NCBI GenBank assembly: GCA_002049455.2
Contig: KV918770.1
Location: forward strand, 462,497-526,496
Source of the DNA: Porphyra umbilicalis
Taxonomy: Eukaryota; Rhodophyta; Bangiophyceae; Bangiales; Bangiaceae
Direction of reading: 5' to 3'
DNA length: 64,000 nt
Positions 11,155 to 21,002 of the stretch are shown piece after piece. The position numbers and the translations under genes are program-made. The notes under the pieces were generated by a model. The model was not told the origin of the DNA. It did not search any database and worked only from the letters and a program-made list of their open reading frames with translations. Position 1 is the first letter of the stretch. Each line of letters opens with the position of its first letter.

Positions 11155-12287
11155 TTACGGCGCCGTGCGCACGACAGGAAGGGGACGGAAGACACCCTCC
11201 AACGGTCCACCTTGCCCGGTCAGTTCGGGCAGTTGTCGCAACGATTGCCGACGCGCCTCGTGATAATGCCCCCGGATTGCGGCAGGAGGCACAGACGCCC
11301 ATGCCAACACGGGAAGCATTCGGTCGGGCACATCTGGGTGGCCAAAGGCCAGGTCCCGAACTTTGGCCTTGTAGTCCGCAAAAGTTGGTTCGATCCTCGA
11401 GAGATGTGGGCAGTAGGGAGGAAGTCGCATCCGCCGGACGCCGTTCATCGCAAGAAGTTGGTCCGCCGCCTGGATAAGCACACCTGCATTATCGTAAAGT
11501 AAAACACAATCATCAAGTTGGACTTCCCATGGAACACCAGGAACGTACGCGTTCATCGGCATTGTAAGGCTTGTACAAAAAGCCAACCAGTCATCCCCAA
11601 CTTGTGCAGGGGGGGTCTCGTGGATGGCCAAATCCAGTCCCCCCGCGTGTACGACACAGCCACAATGGATGAAAACCGCGTTCGCGGGCGGGGGACGGGG
11701 GCCAAGATCTCAACCTTGTCGCCCACTGGACCCCAACCTCGAGGACGCACCATGGCCCCTCCGTCAATGTGCGTCTCGTCCGCGACGACGATGCACCGAT
11801 CTGGAACATTGCTGTACCGCCGGCTGTGGAGCTCGGCCGCCTGGGCGCACAGCTCCTGTGCCAGTCGCTCGACTTTTTTGACAGAGAACCCAATAGCATT
11901 GAGCATTCGGGACAGGGAAGGGATGCTGTGGGGCCAGGACGCGTCAAAATCTGGCAAGGTCATCAAGCGGGAAAAAATCGACTTCATCTCGCGAAGAAAA
12001 ACCTCGGGATGTGACCGCACGAGGCTCTCCAAAGCGCGTAAGAAGGGGGCTTGGAAACGCGCCGCATCAACATGCCTGTTCTCCAAAACGGGATCGCTCC
12101 ACGGTGACCCGCCGCGCACGAAATTGTTCCACCATCCCATCGCTGCCGCCCTGCTGCACCCGCAGTTCTCGATGATCGAATCCCAACTGAGGCCACGCTG
12201 GCGGTTGCGAATTAACTGCCAGCGCACCGCGAGAGGAAACATGCTTGCACGCAAAGATGGCTCAAGCCGTAGCCCTGTTGTCTTCAC
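11155..12287 (-). pseudogene. Tc1/mariner-IS630 type DDE transposase, one frameshift
   Basis: The N-terminal half (12287 to about 11630) has a helix-turn-helix region (RWQLIRNRQRGLSWDS onward) and the first catalytic Asp in VVADETHIDG. The second half (11631-11155) has the second Asp in LYDNAGV and the Glu in LPPYCPHLSRIEPTF, with 33 residues between Asp and Glu, close to the DD34E usual for this superfamily. The halves are in different frames. The switch falls at a run of six Gs (minus strand, about 11639-11644), so a one-base slip or sequencing error would restore the frame. The start is unclear; ATG near 12243 or an upstream codon would serve. Acts in the nucleus as a cut-and-paste transposase. 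No TIR found. Confidence 0.8.
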
Positions 12288-12599
12288 AGGGGAATTGGGG
12301 CATCTGCTGGGGCATCACCTGTGGCGTTGCCGTGTTTGGGGAAAAATAGTAGCAGGGGTGGGGAAGGTTGTGCCTGGTCCGCCGCGACAACGCACATGAC
12401 CCGCGTCGCGTTGCGCGGGAGGGAGTGCGATCGAGCAGAGACCCGAGGGGGCGCCCACAGACGGTCCAGGCCTTGAGACGAACGCGGGCGCGCACGTGCG
12501 CACAGAAAATGATATGCACATCGGATAGCAAAAAAAAAAAACAGCGGCGAACGCAAATCAACCTGTTTATTCGATTTTCCCCATTGATGGCATCGCCCA
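12288..12599. other. No gene recognised
   Basis: This would be the 5' flank of the Tc1-type transposase. It contains an A12 run near 12530. Confidence 0.4.
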
Positions 12600-13515
12600 T
12601 CGGTGATCCCCCCGGGCCTTGTCACAGACCGAGACCAAAACCGCCATTGATCGCGCATCTGCAAGGGGGGGGGGGGGGTGGGGGACGATCCCGATCAGTG
12701 CCCAGTCCGGAAAATCCGATGTACAACAAAGTGGAACCAAATGAACTTTGGGTGGGGACGGTCGCGGTCATCCGCAGTCGCCCCGAGCCTGGGCGTCGAG
12801 TGAGCCAGAAATCACCTTGGAATGCGCATCTAGGGGGGGGGGGTGGGGGCTGAACCATCCAGTGCACTGCGCACGTGTTCTAGTCTGCAACTGAGGTGTA
12901 CAATATGAAACTTGGGCGCTTGCCGCATCGCCGACCGGCTGTGGCCCCGAGGCTGGGCGCCGACTGAGCCCAAAATCGCCACGGAATGCGCATCTGGGGG
13001 TGTGGGGGTGGGGGTGAGGGACGATCCGGACCAGTGCCCAGTCCGGAAGTTCCGATGTGCAGCAAGGTGGAGCCAAATGAATTTTGGGTGCTGACAGTCG
13101 CGGTCAACCGCAGTCGCCCCGAGCCTGGGCGTCGAGTGAGCCAGAAATCACCATGGAATGCGCATCTAGGGGGGGGGGGGTGGGGGCTGAACCATCCAGT
13201 GCACTGCGCACGTGTTTCAGTCTGCAACTGAGGTGTACAATCTCAAATTTGGGCGATGGCCGCATCGCCCACCGGCTGTGGCCCCAAGGCTGGGCGCCGA
13301 CTGAGCGCGAAAGCACCATGGATTGCGCATCTGGGGGTGAAAGGGGGCGGGGGCTGAACCATCCAGTGCACTGCGCAGGTGTTCCAATCTCCAACTGAGG
13401 GGTGCAATGTCAATTTTGGGCGACGGCCGCATCGCCCACCCGCTGCGTCCCCGAGGTTGGGCGCCGATCGGGCCGGAAAATGCCATAAAATGCGCATCTG
13501 CATGGGGGGGGCGGG
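12600..13515. repeat. Satellite array of ~168-bp units with two subtypes
   Basis: The word GCGCATCT followed by a G run recurs at 12653, 12824, 12988, 13160, 13325 and 13492, so units are 171, 164, 172, 165 and 167 bp. Two related subtypes alternate: A (12653, 12988; with CAGTGCCCAGTCCGG) and B (12824, 13160, 13325; with CCAGTGCACTGCGCA). Both share CCCGAG-CTGGGCG and GAGTGAGCC-type words near the unit end. The order A-B-A-B-B indicates a higher-order repeat of about 336 bp with one extra B. The array is cut at both ends. Confidence 0.85.
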
Positions 13516-14640
13516 AACGAAAAAAGCACGAGCTCGTGAACCCCAGTGATCTGTGGTCCGAGGATGGGCTCCTTTCTTGCCGGCATTGCAGCGTGGCAGA
13601 CGGCAAGCTGCAGTTCTGGGGGCTGTCTGCCAGATCGTCACAGGCAGCTTTGGATGGCCGAGAGAATGTGACGGACGCCGCGCGCGGCGCCCGTTTTGGA
13701 TCGTCGCAGCGACACCGTGTCCACAATAGGACATGCAAAGCAAATGCGCTGGTCCACAGGCCTGAGCTGCGACGGGGTTGGCTCCACGGCTCGTCGTTGA
13801 TCATTGCGCTTGGGCACTCCCACTGAGCGCAGATGTCCACCTGATGCATGCGTTGGGACAAGGCTCAGTGCAGCTGGTGGAGGGGTTTCCATTGATTTAC
13901 TTGCAGGGAGCCAATCACAGGTTCGGAACCTGGCTGGAGGGCAGCAGGAAAGAACAGGATGAACGAGTTTGGGCTACACCAACCTGTGATGGCGTGTAGA
14001 TACGGCGCATGCAGAAGTGGGGGCCGGCGGGTTTTTCGCACTTGTGCTCGTGAGTCGGCATTCAGCCGGTCTGTCCTGAGATCTTATCACAAATCGGCCA
14101 AGACTGGCCTGTTCATTTTGTATTGTTCCCTGTGGCCCAATGGGGTGGCGCGGAACACCGGCCCTGTCCCTTGCAGCAGCCTCAACTCTCTCGGATGTGC
14201 GTTCGAAGACGTCGGAAGCCCTTCAATGACCAACAAGTGCTCTGAAGCGGATCAGTTGCTTCGCACGGAGGGATCCACTTATTCTGGGAAGCACAATACG
14301 CAGTGCGATAGGTAGCTTTCATAAAACCGCGCCGCACGAAAACGAGCAACAGATGATGACACGGTGGGCGATGAAGACAGCTGTTGACGACGGCGGTCGC
14401 CGGAGCAGCAGCCGACAGCGTGACAGCACTAATCCTGGCTCCCAGATGTAAGTACAACAATGAAAGTTTACGAAGTAGATTTTGGGTGCACCGTTTCAAG
14501 CAAGAGTACTACACCACCGTAGCCGTGCGGCCTCTTCCACAGCGCATTTCTGTCCGTTCTATCATCCCCCATCTCAAGGATACTAGCAACAAAGAGCGGG
14601 GATAGGGCGCCTCAGTACCAAAGCCAGTGTAGAGAACCCC
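13516..14640. other. No gene recognised
   Basis: I see no clear coding. This may hold the 3' untranslated and terminal part of the CACTA element, but I could not identify a CACTA terminus. Confidence 0.4.
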
Positions 14641-14648
14641 CCGGGCAG

Positions 14649-17190
14649 CTATTCAGAGCTAAGCACCTCCCTCGTGTACAAGAAAACGTGCCGCTGCCTC
14701 ACAAAAAGAGTTCCCACGACGGCAATAATGAACGTCATATTCACATAGCGCATGGCAATCCCGAGACTCGAAAAGCACTCTGTGTCCCGGCGTTTCTCTG
14801 GCATCCCATGCGCCTCTGGCCGGTCGGCCGACGACCGCACACACTCGATATAGGCGAATGCCTTGAGCTTGCCGGCGTCAAAAATCACAGCGTAGTGGTG
14901 TACGGCCCCATACACGTTCACAGGGACACGCTCCTGCCACCGCCCGCGCCCTGCCGTCGGCAGAACGTGCGACCTGACTCGAACGAGGTGGTCCCGCCTC
15001 CGATCCCCCGCGTCCTGCGACGAGGAGACAGTCCCGGAAACTTGACCATATGCAAACGGCGCTCGGAAGTACTTCTTGGCAAATATGTGAGGAGGCACTT
15101 CGGCGACTCCTTCCAAAACTAGAACTGTTTTCATCCGAGCGAGCTCTGCGCCAATCAAAGCAGCAGCAGCTTGCTGAGGAGGGAGCAGATTCACGTTCGG
15201 CTCCTTTGAGAACGACAGTGTGCCAACCGGATCTTGACTGTCACTTCGGCGAGGTTTCCTGCTTGCTTTCACCCAGGCGTCCGCTACGTGCGCCTCGGCG
15301 AAGCTAGGGAACAACTCTGCGGAGTACGCAGATACCGCAGATGTCAGAGCCGCATATGGGAAACGCCGAGACCGGATGAGACGTGTAACTGTGCCGATGA
15401 GATGCTCTGATGGAAACTGCCAAAGCTACCAGGCAGGGCCGCACGAACGTAGGTTTGCAGTCACGTCCAGCAGAGCCACTACAAAACTCATCCTCCGTCA
15501 GGGCGCATGGTTTGAAAAGCAGGCGCCCAGTTTGACAAAGATACATCAACAACTTGAAACACTCTTCGAAAATTCTGTCAGTAAGGACGACTTCTCCAAC
15601 GCTCAGAACAGAGGACATTCAATCGACTGCATTGTAGGAGCCCGAATGCTGGAAAATGTTTCACCGAGACCACGCTTGGCTGAGCGGGACGGTGGGGCGC
15701 CCTGCCTTGATCTCGCGGCCGATGGATTCGGAAACCGACTGCGGGATGAGGCATGGCTGGTCTTCGCCAAGCTTCTCGTTCTCCTTACCGAACAGCTCCC
15801 ACAACCTGAGCACCACGTTGCACAGGAATACGTGCATAAAATCATATGGCACAAGGTCGGTGCCAAGTCCCCAGAGATAGCTCAGAGCAGGGTAGCGAGC
15901 CTTGTCCGCCGGGCTTGGCCAGAAGAAAAGCGCGTACACCTTGAAACCTTCTTTCTGGGCCTTGTTCCGAACCGCAGCCTTGCTCTTCCGCGCTGCGCGA
16001 GCGTACTCGACCCTGGCGACGCCTGTGGTGATGGTTCCCGCCGTCCGGCGCGGCGCGGCGTCTCCTATGACATCGAACCGAGGCCGCTTGAATGAGGGAG
16101 GGTCATCTGGGGCGCATGGGGCGTAGCAGTACCGGCGCTTCAGTTTGACTCCGGCACAAATTCGAAACCGTCCGCCGTACTCCCTGGTGCTGCCAACTGC
16201 CTTGAGCAGCTTGTCTCCACCAGGCATGTCGGTGGTGAACTTCACCACTAATGCGTGCACAACCTGAGGGTCAGTGAACCCCGCCATGGTTACACTTGAC
16301 ATCCCCGCCGTCAGCTCGTTCAGCTCTTCAGCGATCGGTTGTAGGAACGAATTCAAGTCCGCGGGTTGCACCGGTCCCGGAGTGATTCAAAGGATACGTT
16401 GTGGCACAATTTGGACTCTTGCGCTCGGGTCGACGTTAAAAATGGTCGCGATAATCGGCCAATCTTGGAAGCCGCGCTGCCTCAAGGCTTTAAAACCGTC
16501 CGTCGAGATGCTCAGCACGATAGATTTGTTTTTCAAGAAGTAGCCCTGGGCGTACAATTTGCGGAACTTGGTATCGTCAAACCAGTTTTGGTGGTCTTGC
16601 GGTGGGCCAGCTGCGGCAGCTTGCCAATAGGTGGTGTTATTTGAGGGCCGCTCATCCGCGCGGTACCGAGGAACCTTGCATACGTCGCACTTTGTGAGAA
16701 GGGCGCGGTTCGTGGTGAACGCAACGCAGCCGTTTCGGCAGCGGTTAACCTCCTTCGTGTGTAAGTTGACACTGGACTCTACCATCGAGTTGAGAAGGTG
16801 CGGTGTCCGACAGGTTCCAAACGACCGCCGTTGTCGCAGGTAGTCATCGGCTTTTTCTCGCGACAGACAGTATTTCACAATAAAGTTGTATGCGACAAAG
16901 TCGTCTATGCAGTCTTGAAACACCTGCGGAGAGATGCACACGCCATTAGGCCGCAGGGTGCTGGGCTGAGGAGCGTGTGGGGGCGACAGGTCGTCCCCCC
17001 CCCCCTCGTCTGCTGAGCCACCGGCACCAGCAGGACCCCCTTGATTTGCAACCCAGACGGCAGGCCCAGCCTTGCCACGGCGGGGGCGGAGGCCGCGCAC
17101 CATTCTCTGGTGTTCGAACCCTGTGGTGCGGGACACCATTGAGGAACCCCCTGGTACTTCGCCACAGCAAACAGGGAAACGGTATTCCCA
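14649..17190 (-). pseudogene. CACTA (En/Spm) Tnp2-type transposase, decayed
   Basis: The frame read from about 17170 gives the Tnp2 signature: a CDVC...R zinc-like segment, LSISTDGFKALRQRGFQDWP, then TPGPVQPADLNSFLQPIAEEL, then YDFMHVFLCNVVLRLWELF, then SVGEVVL-DRI and LLFKPCAL. Three in-frame TGAs interrupt it (16387-16389, 15661-15663, 15619-15621) without changing frame. A frameshift near 15310 leads to the C-terminal part (VHHYAVIF-AGKLKAFAYIECV, ending REVLSSE at 14649). Tnp2 is the catalytic protein for CACTA mobility in the nucleus. I found no 13-bp CACTA ends or TnpA-like partner. Too damaged to be active. Confidence 0.85.
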
Positions 17191-17234
17191 CATATCAGTC
17201 ATGCTGACTGGATCAATGGGCCTGGAAGCGACCG

Positions 17235-17345
17235 GAAGTGTCAGGATCAGTGTCACCCGGGGAGTGGAGGACAAGGATCCCGGGTTTTTCCTGGTTCCGG
17301 TACGGGGATCTCTGTATTATCCCGGTTCTGTTCCCTAAGAGCAGA
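17235..17345 (-). repeat. Possible R2 repeat, copy 3 (inverted)
   Basis: Read on the minus strand, it has AGAACCGGGATAA and ACCCGGGATCC at positions like those in 6925-7050. The match is weaker than between copies 1 and 2. Confidence 0.3.
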
Positions 17346-17704
17346 AACAGGGCACAAACAGAGATTGAGAAGATGCAGGCAACCGACGGCCGACATCACA
17401 GCGACGAGTAATGGGTATTAGCGCACGGCGCATCGAACACCTTCCATGGCGCGCATTTTGGACGTCTAGGCTTCAGCCGATCCCACCGACCCCCGCTCCT
17501 GCTTCGACCCCACAGCCACGCAACGGTGAGTGCTCGCGCCTCGCTTCCCGCCCAGATGAAAGCTTTTGGTGATCGTTCTCGTCGTGGTCGATTGGGTGCG
17601 GCGCATTGAGTCTCATCATCACAAGCCTCGCCCCCCGCCTCGTCGACCCGACACTTGGCCTCCTTCACGCCCACCCGCCCGGCCTCATGAATACCCGACG
17701 ACTA
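17346..17704. other. No gene recognised
   Basis: Short spacer between the CACTA remnant and family F copy 2. Nothing identifiable. Confidence 0.4.
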
Positions 17705-19010
17705 TTACTTGGGCATGGGTACGAACGCCTCGCGGCCGGCGATGGTCGATTCTACCCACCCGTTCCCGACACCAGCGCTGGTGGCGGCGATGCGCACGAC
17801 TCCATTGGTACTGGCGAAGCCGGCGCAGCGGCCACTTGATGGCGTCAGCTCGTCAAAGGCCGGGTCAGAGGACTCCACAGGGGCCTGTGACGGCGTCGAT
17901 GTTGGGAAATGAGCTGTCGTCGGCGCGACGGTCGGCGTCGGCTCGGCGTTGGCGGGAGGCGTCGGAGTCGGCGGCTGTGGCGATAACAAACTGACGCAGG
18001 TGGCGGCGGCCGCAAAAGCAGCATAGTACTCGATCGAGTCGTTCTGGCACGAGTCGTCTGCTGTGTCGCACGGGAATACAGAGAAGTGGTCAACGCGCGC
18101 CTTCCAGGTGCGGCCCGACGGGTGGAAGGTGAACGATTCACCGGCTGCCAGCCCGGGCGTCAGCAGCACGCCGCCATTGAACCTTGTACCGTACGCCCAT
18201 TGGGAAGAGAAGAGCATGCGAGTAAAACCAGCGCCGAAAAGGACGAGGTCATTCAGCAGAAAGGAAACGTGACGAATTATCAGCGCTAGGTGAGCATGTC
18301 TTTCCACAGAAGTTGTCTTGATCATAAGAGCCTTCGAAAAAGAAAATGTACATGGCCACGACAGCGCGTTGCTGCTCTCCTTTCTCAACCCGTTCACTCA
18401 ACACGTGCCGTATTTTCACCGCCTTTCCGAGAGATGTGCATCCACTCGCCCGTCGGATAATGCTGCAGCCACCGGTTTGGATACAGCCGGCCTGCACCAG
18501 CACCCAGGTCGACATGGAGACTGCGCACAAATCAAACAAAACAAACACAGGTCAAGGCCACCACAAAAGGAAAGACGGCGTCCGTACAGCCGTTCTCCCC
18601 AAATTTCCGCACTCCCACTGTTGCAAAAGAGTTCCAAATCGGCCTCTGCGGGGTCGTAGAGGCCGATTTAAAACTCTTTGGCAACTGTTGGAGTGCGGCA
18701 TTTTGTGGAGAACGGGTGTAGAAGGTCAGTTATACCGCGCCGCTATCTCGCTCAAGGTGCGATAGAGACAGCACCACCTGGGCACAGACAAGTTCACCTC
18801 TTCAGTATCTAGATACATGCGGTGTATGATTTTTCAACTCTTCAGACTCCTCGCAGATGGAAAAAAAGGTACGCAGTGTGCATCCACTTCTTCTTGCCCC
18901 ACGTGCGGAGCACCAGCCGGAGGCGCCCCGCAGCCATGGCCTAAATCGTGTACTAACACACCCCGACAACTGCCTTCTCAATCGCGGGGTCCGACTGCAA
19001 CAGCTTCTAG
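17705..19010 (-). pseudogene. Family F, copy 2
   Basis: The downstream exon (17705 to about 18290) encodes MLFSSQWAYGTRFNGG, then LLTPGLAAGESFTF and CDTADDSC with EYYAAF, then a Pro/Thr/Ser-rich stretch, stopping at 17705. A hydrophobic Cys-containing segment (WVLVQAGCIQTGGC) lies after an acceptor near 18535. The upstream exon (about 18885-19010) aligns with copy 3 (QSDPAIE, then AAGRLRLVLRTWGKKK) but has stop codons and a GTGGAT in place of the donor GTGAGT. A 132-bp hairpin MITE sits between these exons. Likely a pseudogene, or a gene using only its downstream exons. Function unknown. Confidence 0.5.
18587..18718. mobile_element. 132-bp hairpin MITE, copy 1 (TA-flanked)
   Basis: Two nearly complete inverted arms meet at a short loop near 18652-18658. 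The ends are CAGCCGTTCTCC and its near complement, flanked on both sides by TA (18585-18586 and 18719-18720), as expected for Tc1/mariner-driven insertion. A second element of exactly the same length lies at 34291-34422. No coding capacity. Confidence 0.85.
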
Positions 19011-19112
19011 ACGAAACCGAGCGCGCCGCGCGCCGTGGCAGTCCTCCATCCGTCCGCAAGTGGTCCGCCCTCCTCCGCGTGAACGAAGGCCGCGCCCGGG
19101 CAGTCGAGGTCT

Positions 19113-20630
19113 TCACTTGCGCCGCCGCTCCCAGCCGGCGATTTCAACGTCGGTCACCATTTTGCCGCCAGTGCTGGTGAACGCGGACGCCACATCGGCA
19201 CCGTACTCCGCCGAGTGATATTGGCACGACACGTCAGTTGCGACACACGCTCAAAAAACAAACACCCCCATCGGCGCTTCTGGCGCGCAGCCAGACAAGC
19301 GAAAGAACATCGTATTGCAGGTCGCCAGCTCGGGCGTGAGAAGCACGACGCTGTTTCTCTCGTGACCATACTCCCACGTTAACCACACGCGCAAAATAAG
19401 ACAATCGCAAAAGGCGACATTAAGCGACCAGTGCGACAAATAAAGCCGTGAGCTTCCATACTCGAGTCCCAGTCACCGCGCACCTCAGACTCTCGCGCGA
19501 GCATCTGCGGACATCAACTTATTCTCCGAGGTGTCCAAACCAGGCCCTGTCATAAGTATCGTTTTCAGCTTCGGGTACGGTATATACAAATCGTTGAATT
19601 CAAGTACGAGTGCTGGCCACGTATATTTTCACGTGTATCAATACAAAATATACCTTGAAAACACGGGTACGAATCAATTCCGAAATTGATTGACTTGGAA
19701 CAGCTGCCAACCTTTAGCAGCGCCAAGCGCCTATTTTTCTTGAGCATGTCGGATCCGCTCTGTCACGTGAGTCATTCTGTTTGCGACGTTGTCAACGGCT
19801 CGCGTGAGTACTCTTACGGGCGCGCTTTGGCGAGCACACCGCGGTCCGGAGAATCCACCCCGACTAGAACCGTTGTAGAATTCAAGTCAAGACTACAGAT
19901 CAACTGGTACTTACCGGTGGTGAAACGACATAATTGCATCGTAATGCGCGCTCTGCTGGTTTTATCTCCGCTATCGGACCTAATTGATAGATGACCACGG
20001 CTACCTACGCAATTGTTGTTTTGAGTGTGGGTGCCAGCCGCCTTGCTGCCTACGGGGTAGAGGAGTTCAGACACTTACACCTGTAAACACACCTACTCAC
20101 AATATACGTATGGTAGGGCCCAGTACAAACACAGCCTAAGGTACCGTCGCCGCGGTTCTCTTTTGCACACTACCTCGGCCCTTGGGTATTCTTGCAGTCA
20201 TCGTTTCTGGTACAACGGCCCTGCGCCAGCCCCGAGGTCAATAAAAAAGCTGTGGAAGCATCCACCAGCCAGTCAATGCAGGCGAAGTGCCTCGGAGACG
20301 CGAGAAATCACACACGAAAAGGGGAGGGCAGTCGCATGTCCTCGGTCACGTGCCATACGAAAATACTTCATCTTCAGCGACCCGCCTTGACTCCCTACAA
20401 GCTGACCGGCTCTTCTGTCGCCGCAAACGTACTCATTGTGCACTCACTTCTTCTCGCCCGACGCGCGGCGGGCCAGCCGACGCCGCCCCGCCACCGCAGC
20501 CGTCAAGAAGTACGTGCGCACCGCAAAGCCCGGCTCGTCCCGCGCCGGGTCCGCCTGGAAGGGCTTCTTTATTGGACTGTGATGCTCGTCGCCGACTCCA
20601 CTGTTCGTTCGCGGATGGATGATGGTCGGT
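19113..20630 (-). pseudogene. Family F, copy 3
   Basis: The upstream exon (about 20448-20630) encodes KKPFQADPARDEPGFAVRT followed by an AAVAGRRRLARRASGEK segment, with a clean donor GTGAGT at 20442-20447. The downstream exon (19113 to about 19440) encodes WEYGHERNSVVLLTPELA, then, after one in-frame TGA near 19251, ACVATDVSCQYHSAEYGA in the same frame, and stops at 19113. It aligns with copy 2 through SCQ-S-EY. Its stop lies about 100 bp from the start of copy 2's upstream exon, so copies 2 and 3 are a head-to-tail tandem pair. An additional Cys-rich frame (KHAKCNAPGC, then SCKC) at about 20640-20765 may be a further upstream exon. Confidence 0.5.
19673..19692. repeat. Short palindrome
   Basis: AATCAATT and AATTGATT flank four bases. 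It lies in an AT-richer intronic stretch of family F copy 3. Role unknown. Confidence 0.4.
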
Positions 20631-21002
20631 GATCCTTATGGTACCGCTGATGGTACATTTGCAAGACTTGGTCAAGTTGCGCACATTCGTGTTGAGGCAT
20701 CCAGGGGCGTTACATTTGGCATGTTTTGGATTTGATCTTCGCTTTGCTCTTGTGGCTTTTGACTTGGTGAGTGACTCGATTTCATGCAAGGGCGTGAGCG
20801 ACGGTGTGGGCGCGAGAGGGGGGAGCACTTGGGCCGGTGGGGACAATTTGAGAGGTGTTCTCGGTAAGGAGAGGCAGGCGAACCGTAGAACAACCAACAA
20901 AGCACGGTCGCACACACACACACAAGCTCAAGCCACTCAACCACTTGACCATGCTCCCCCAACACCTATCCTAACTGCATTTCAACAAGTTAGCTCTCTC
21001 CA

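Noticed and set aside
10441..11302. Overlapping ORFs of 100-220 codons downstream of the Tc1 transposase
   Set aside because: No domain, open on both strands; partly antisense to the transposase end.
12653..13500. CRISPR-like regular spacing
   Set aside because: Whole units are related at ~168-bp period; there are no short direct repeats with unique spacers.
15376..16095. 239-codon plus-strand ORF
   Set aside because: Exactly antisense to the Tnp2-like region, whose protein homology decides the strand.
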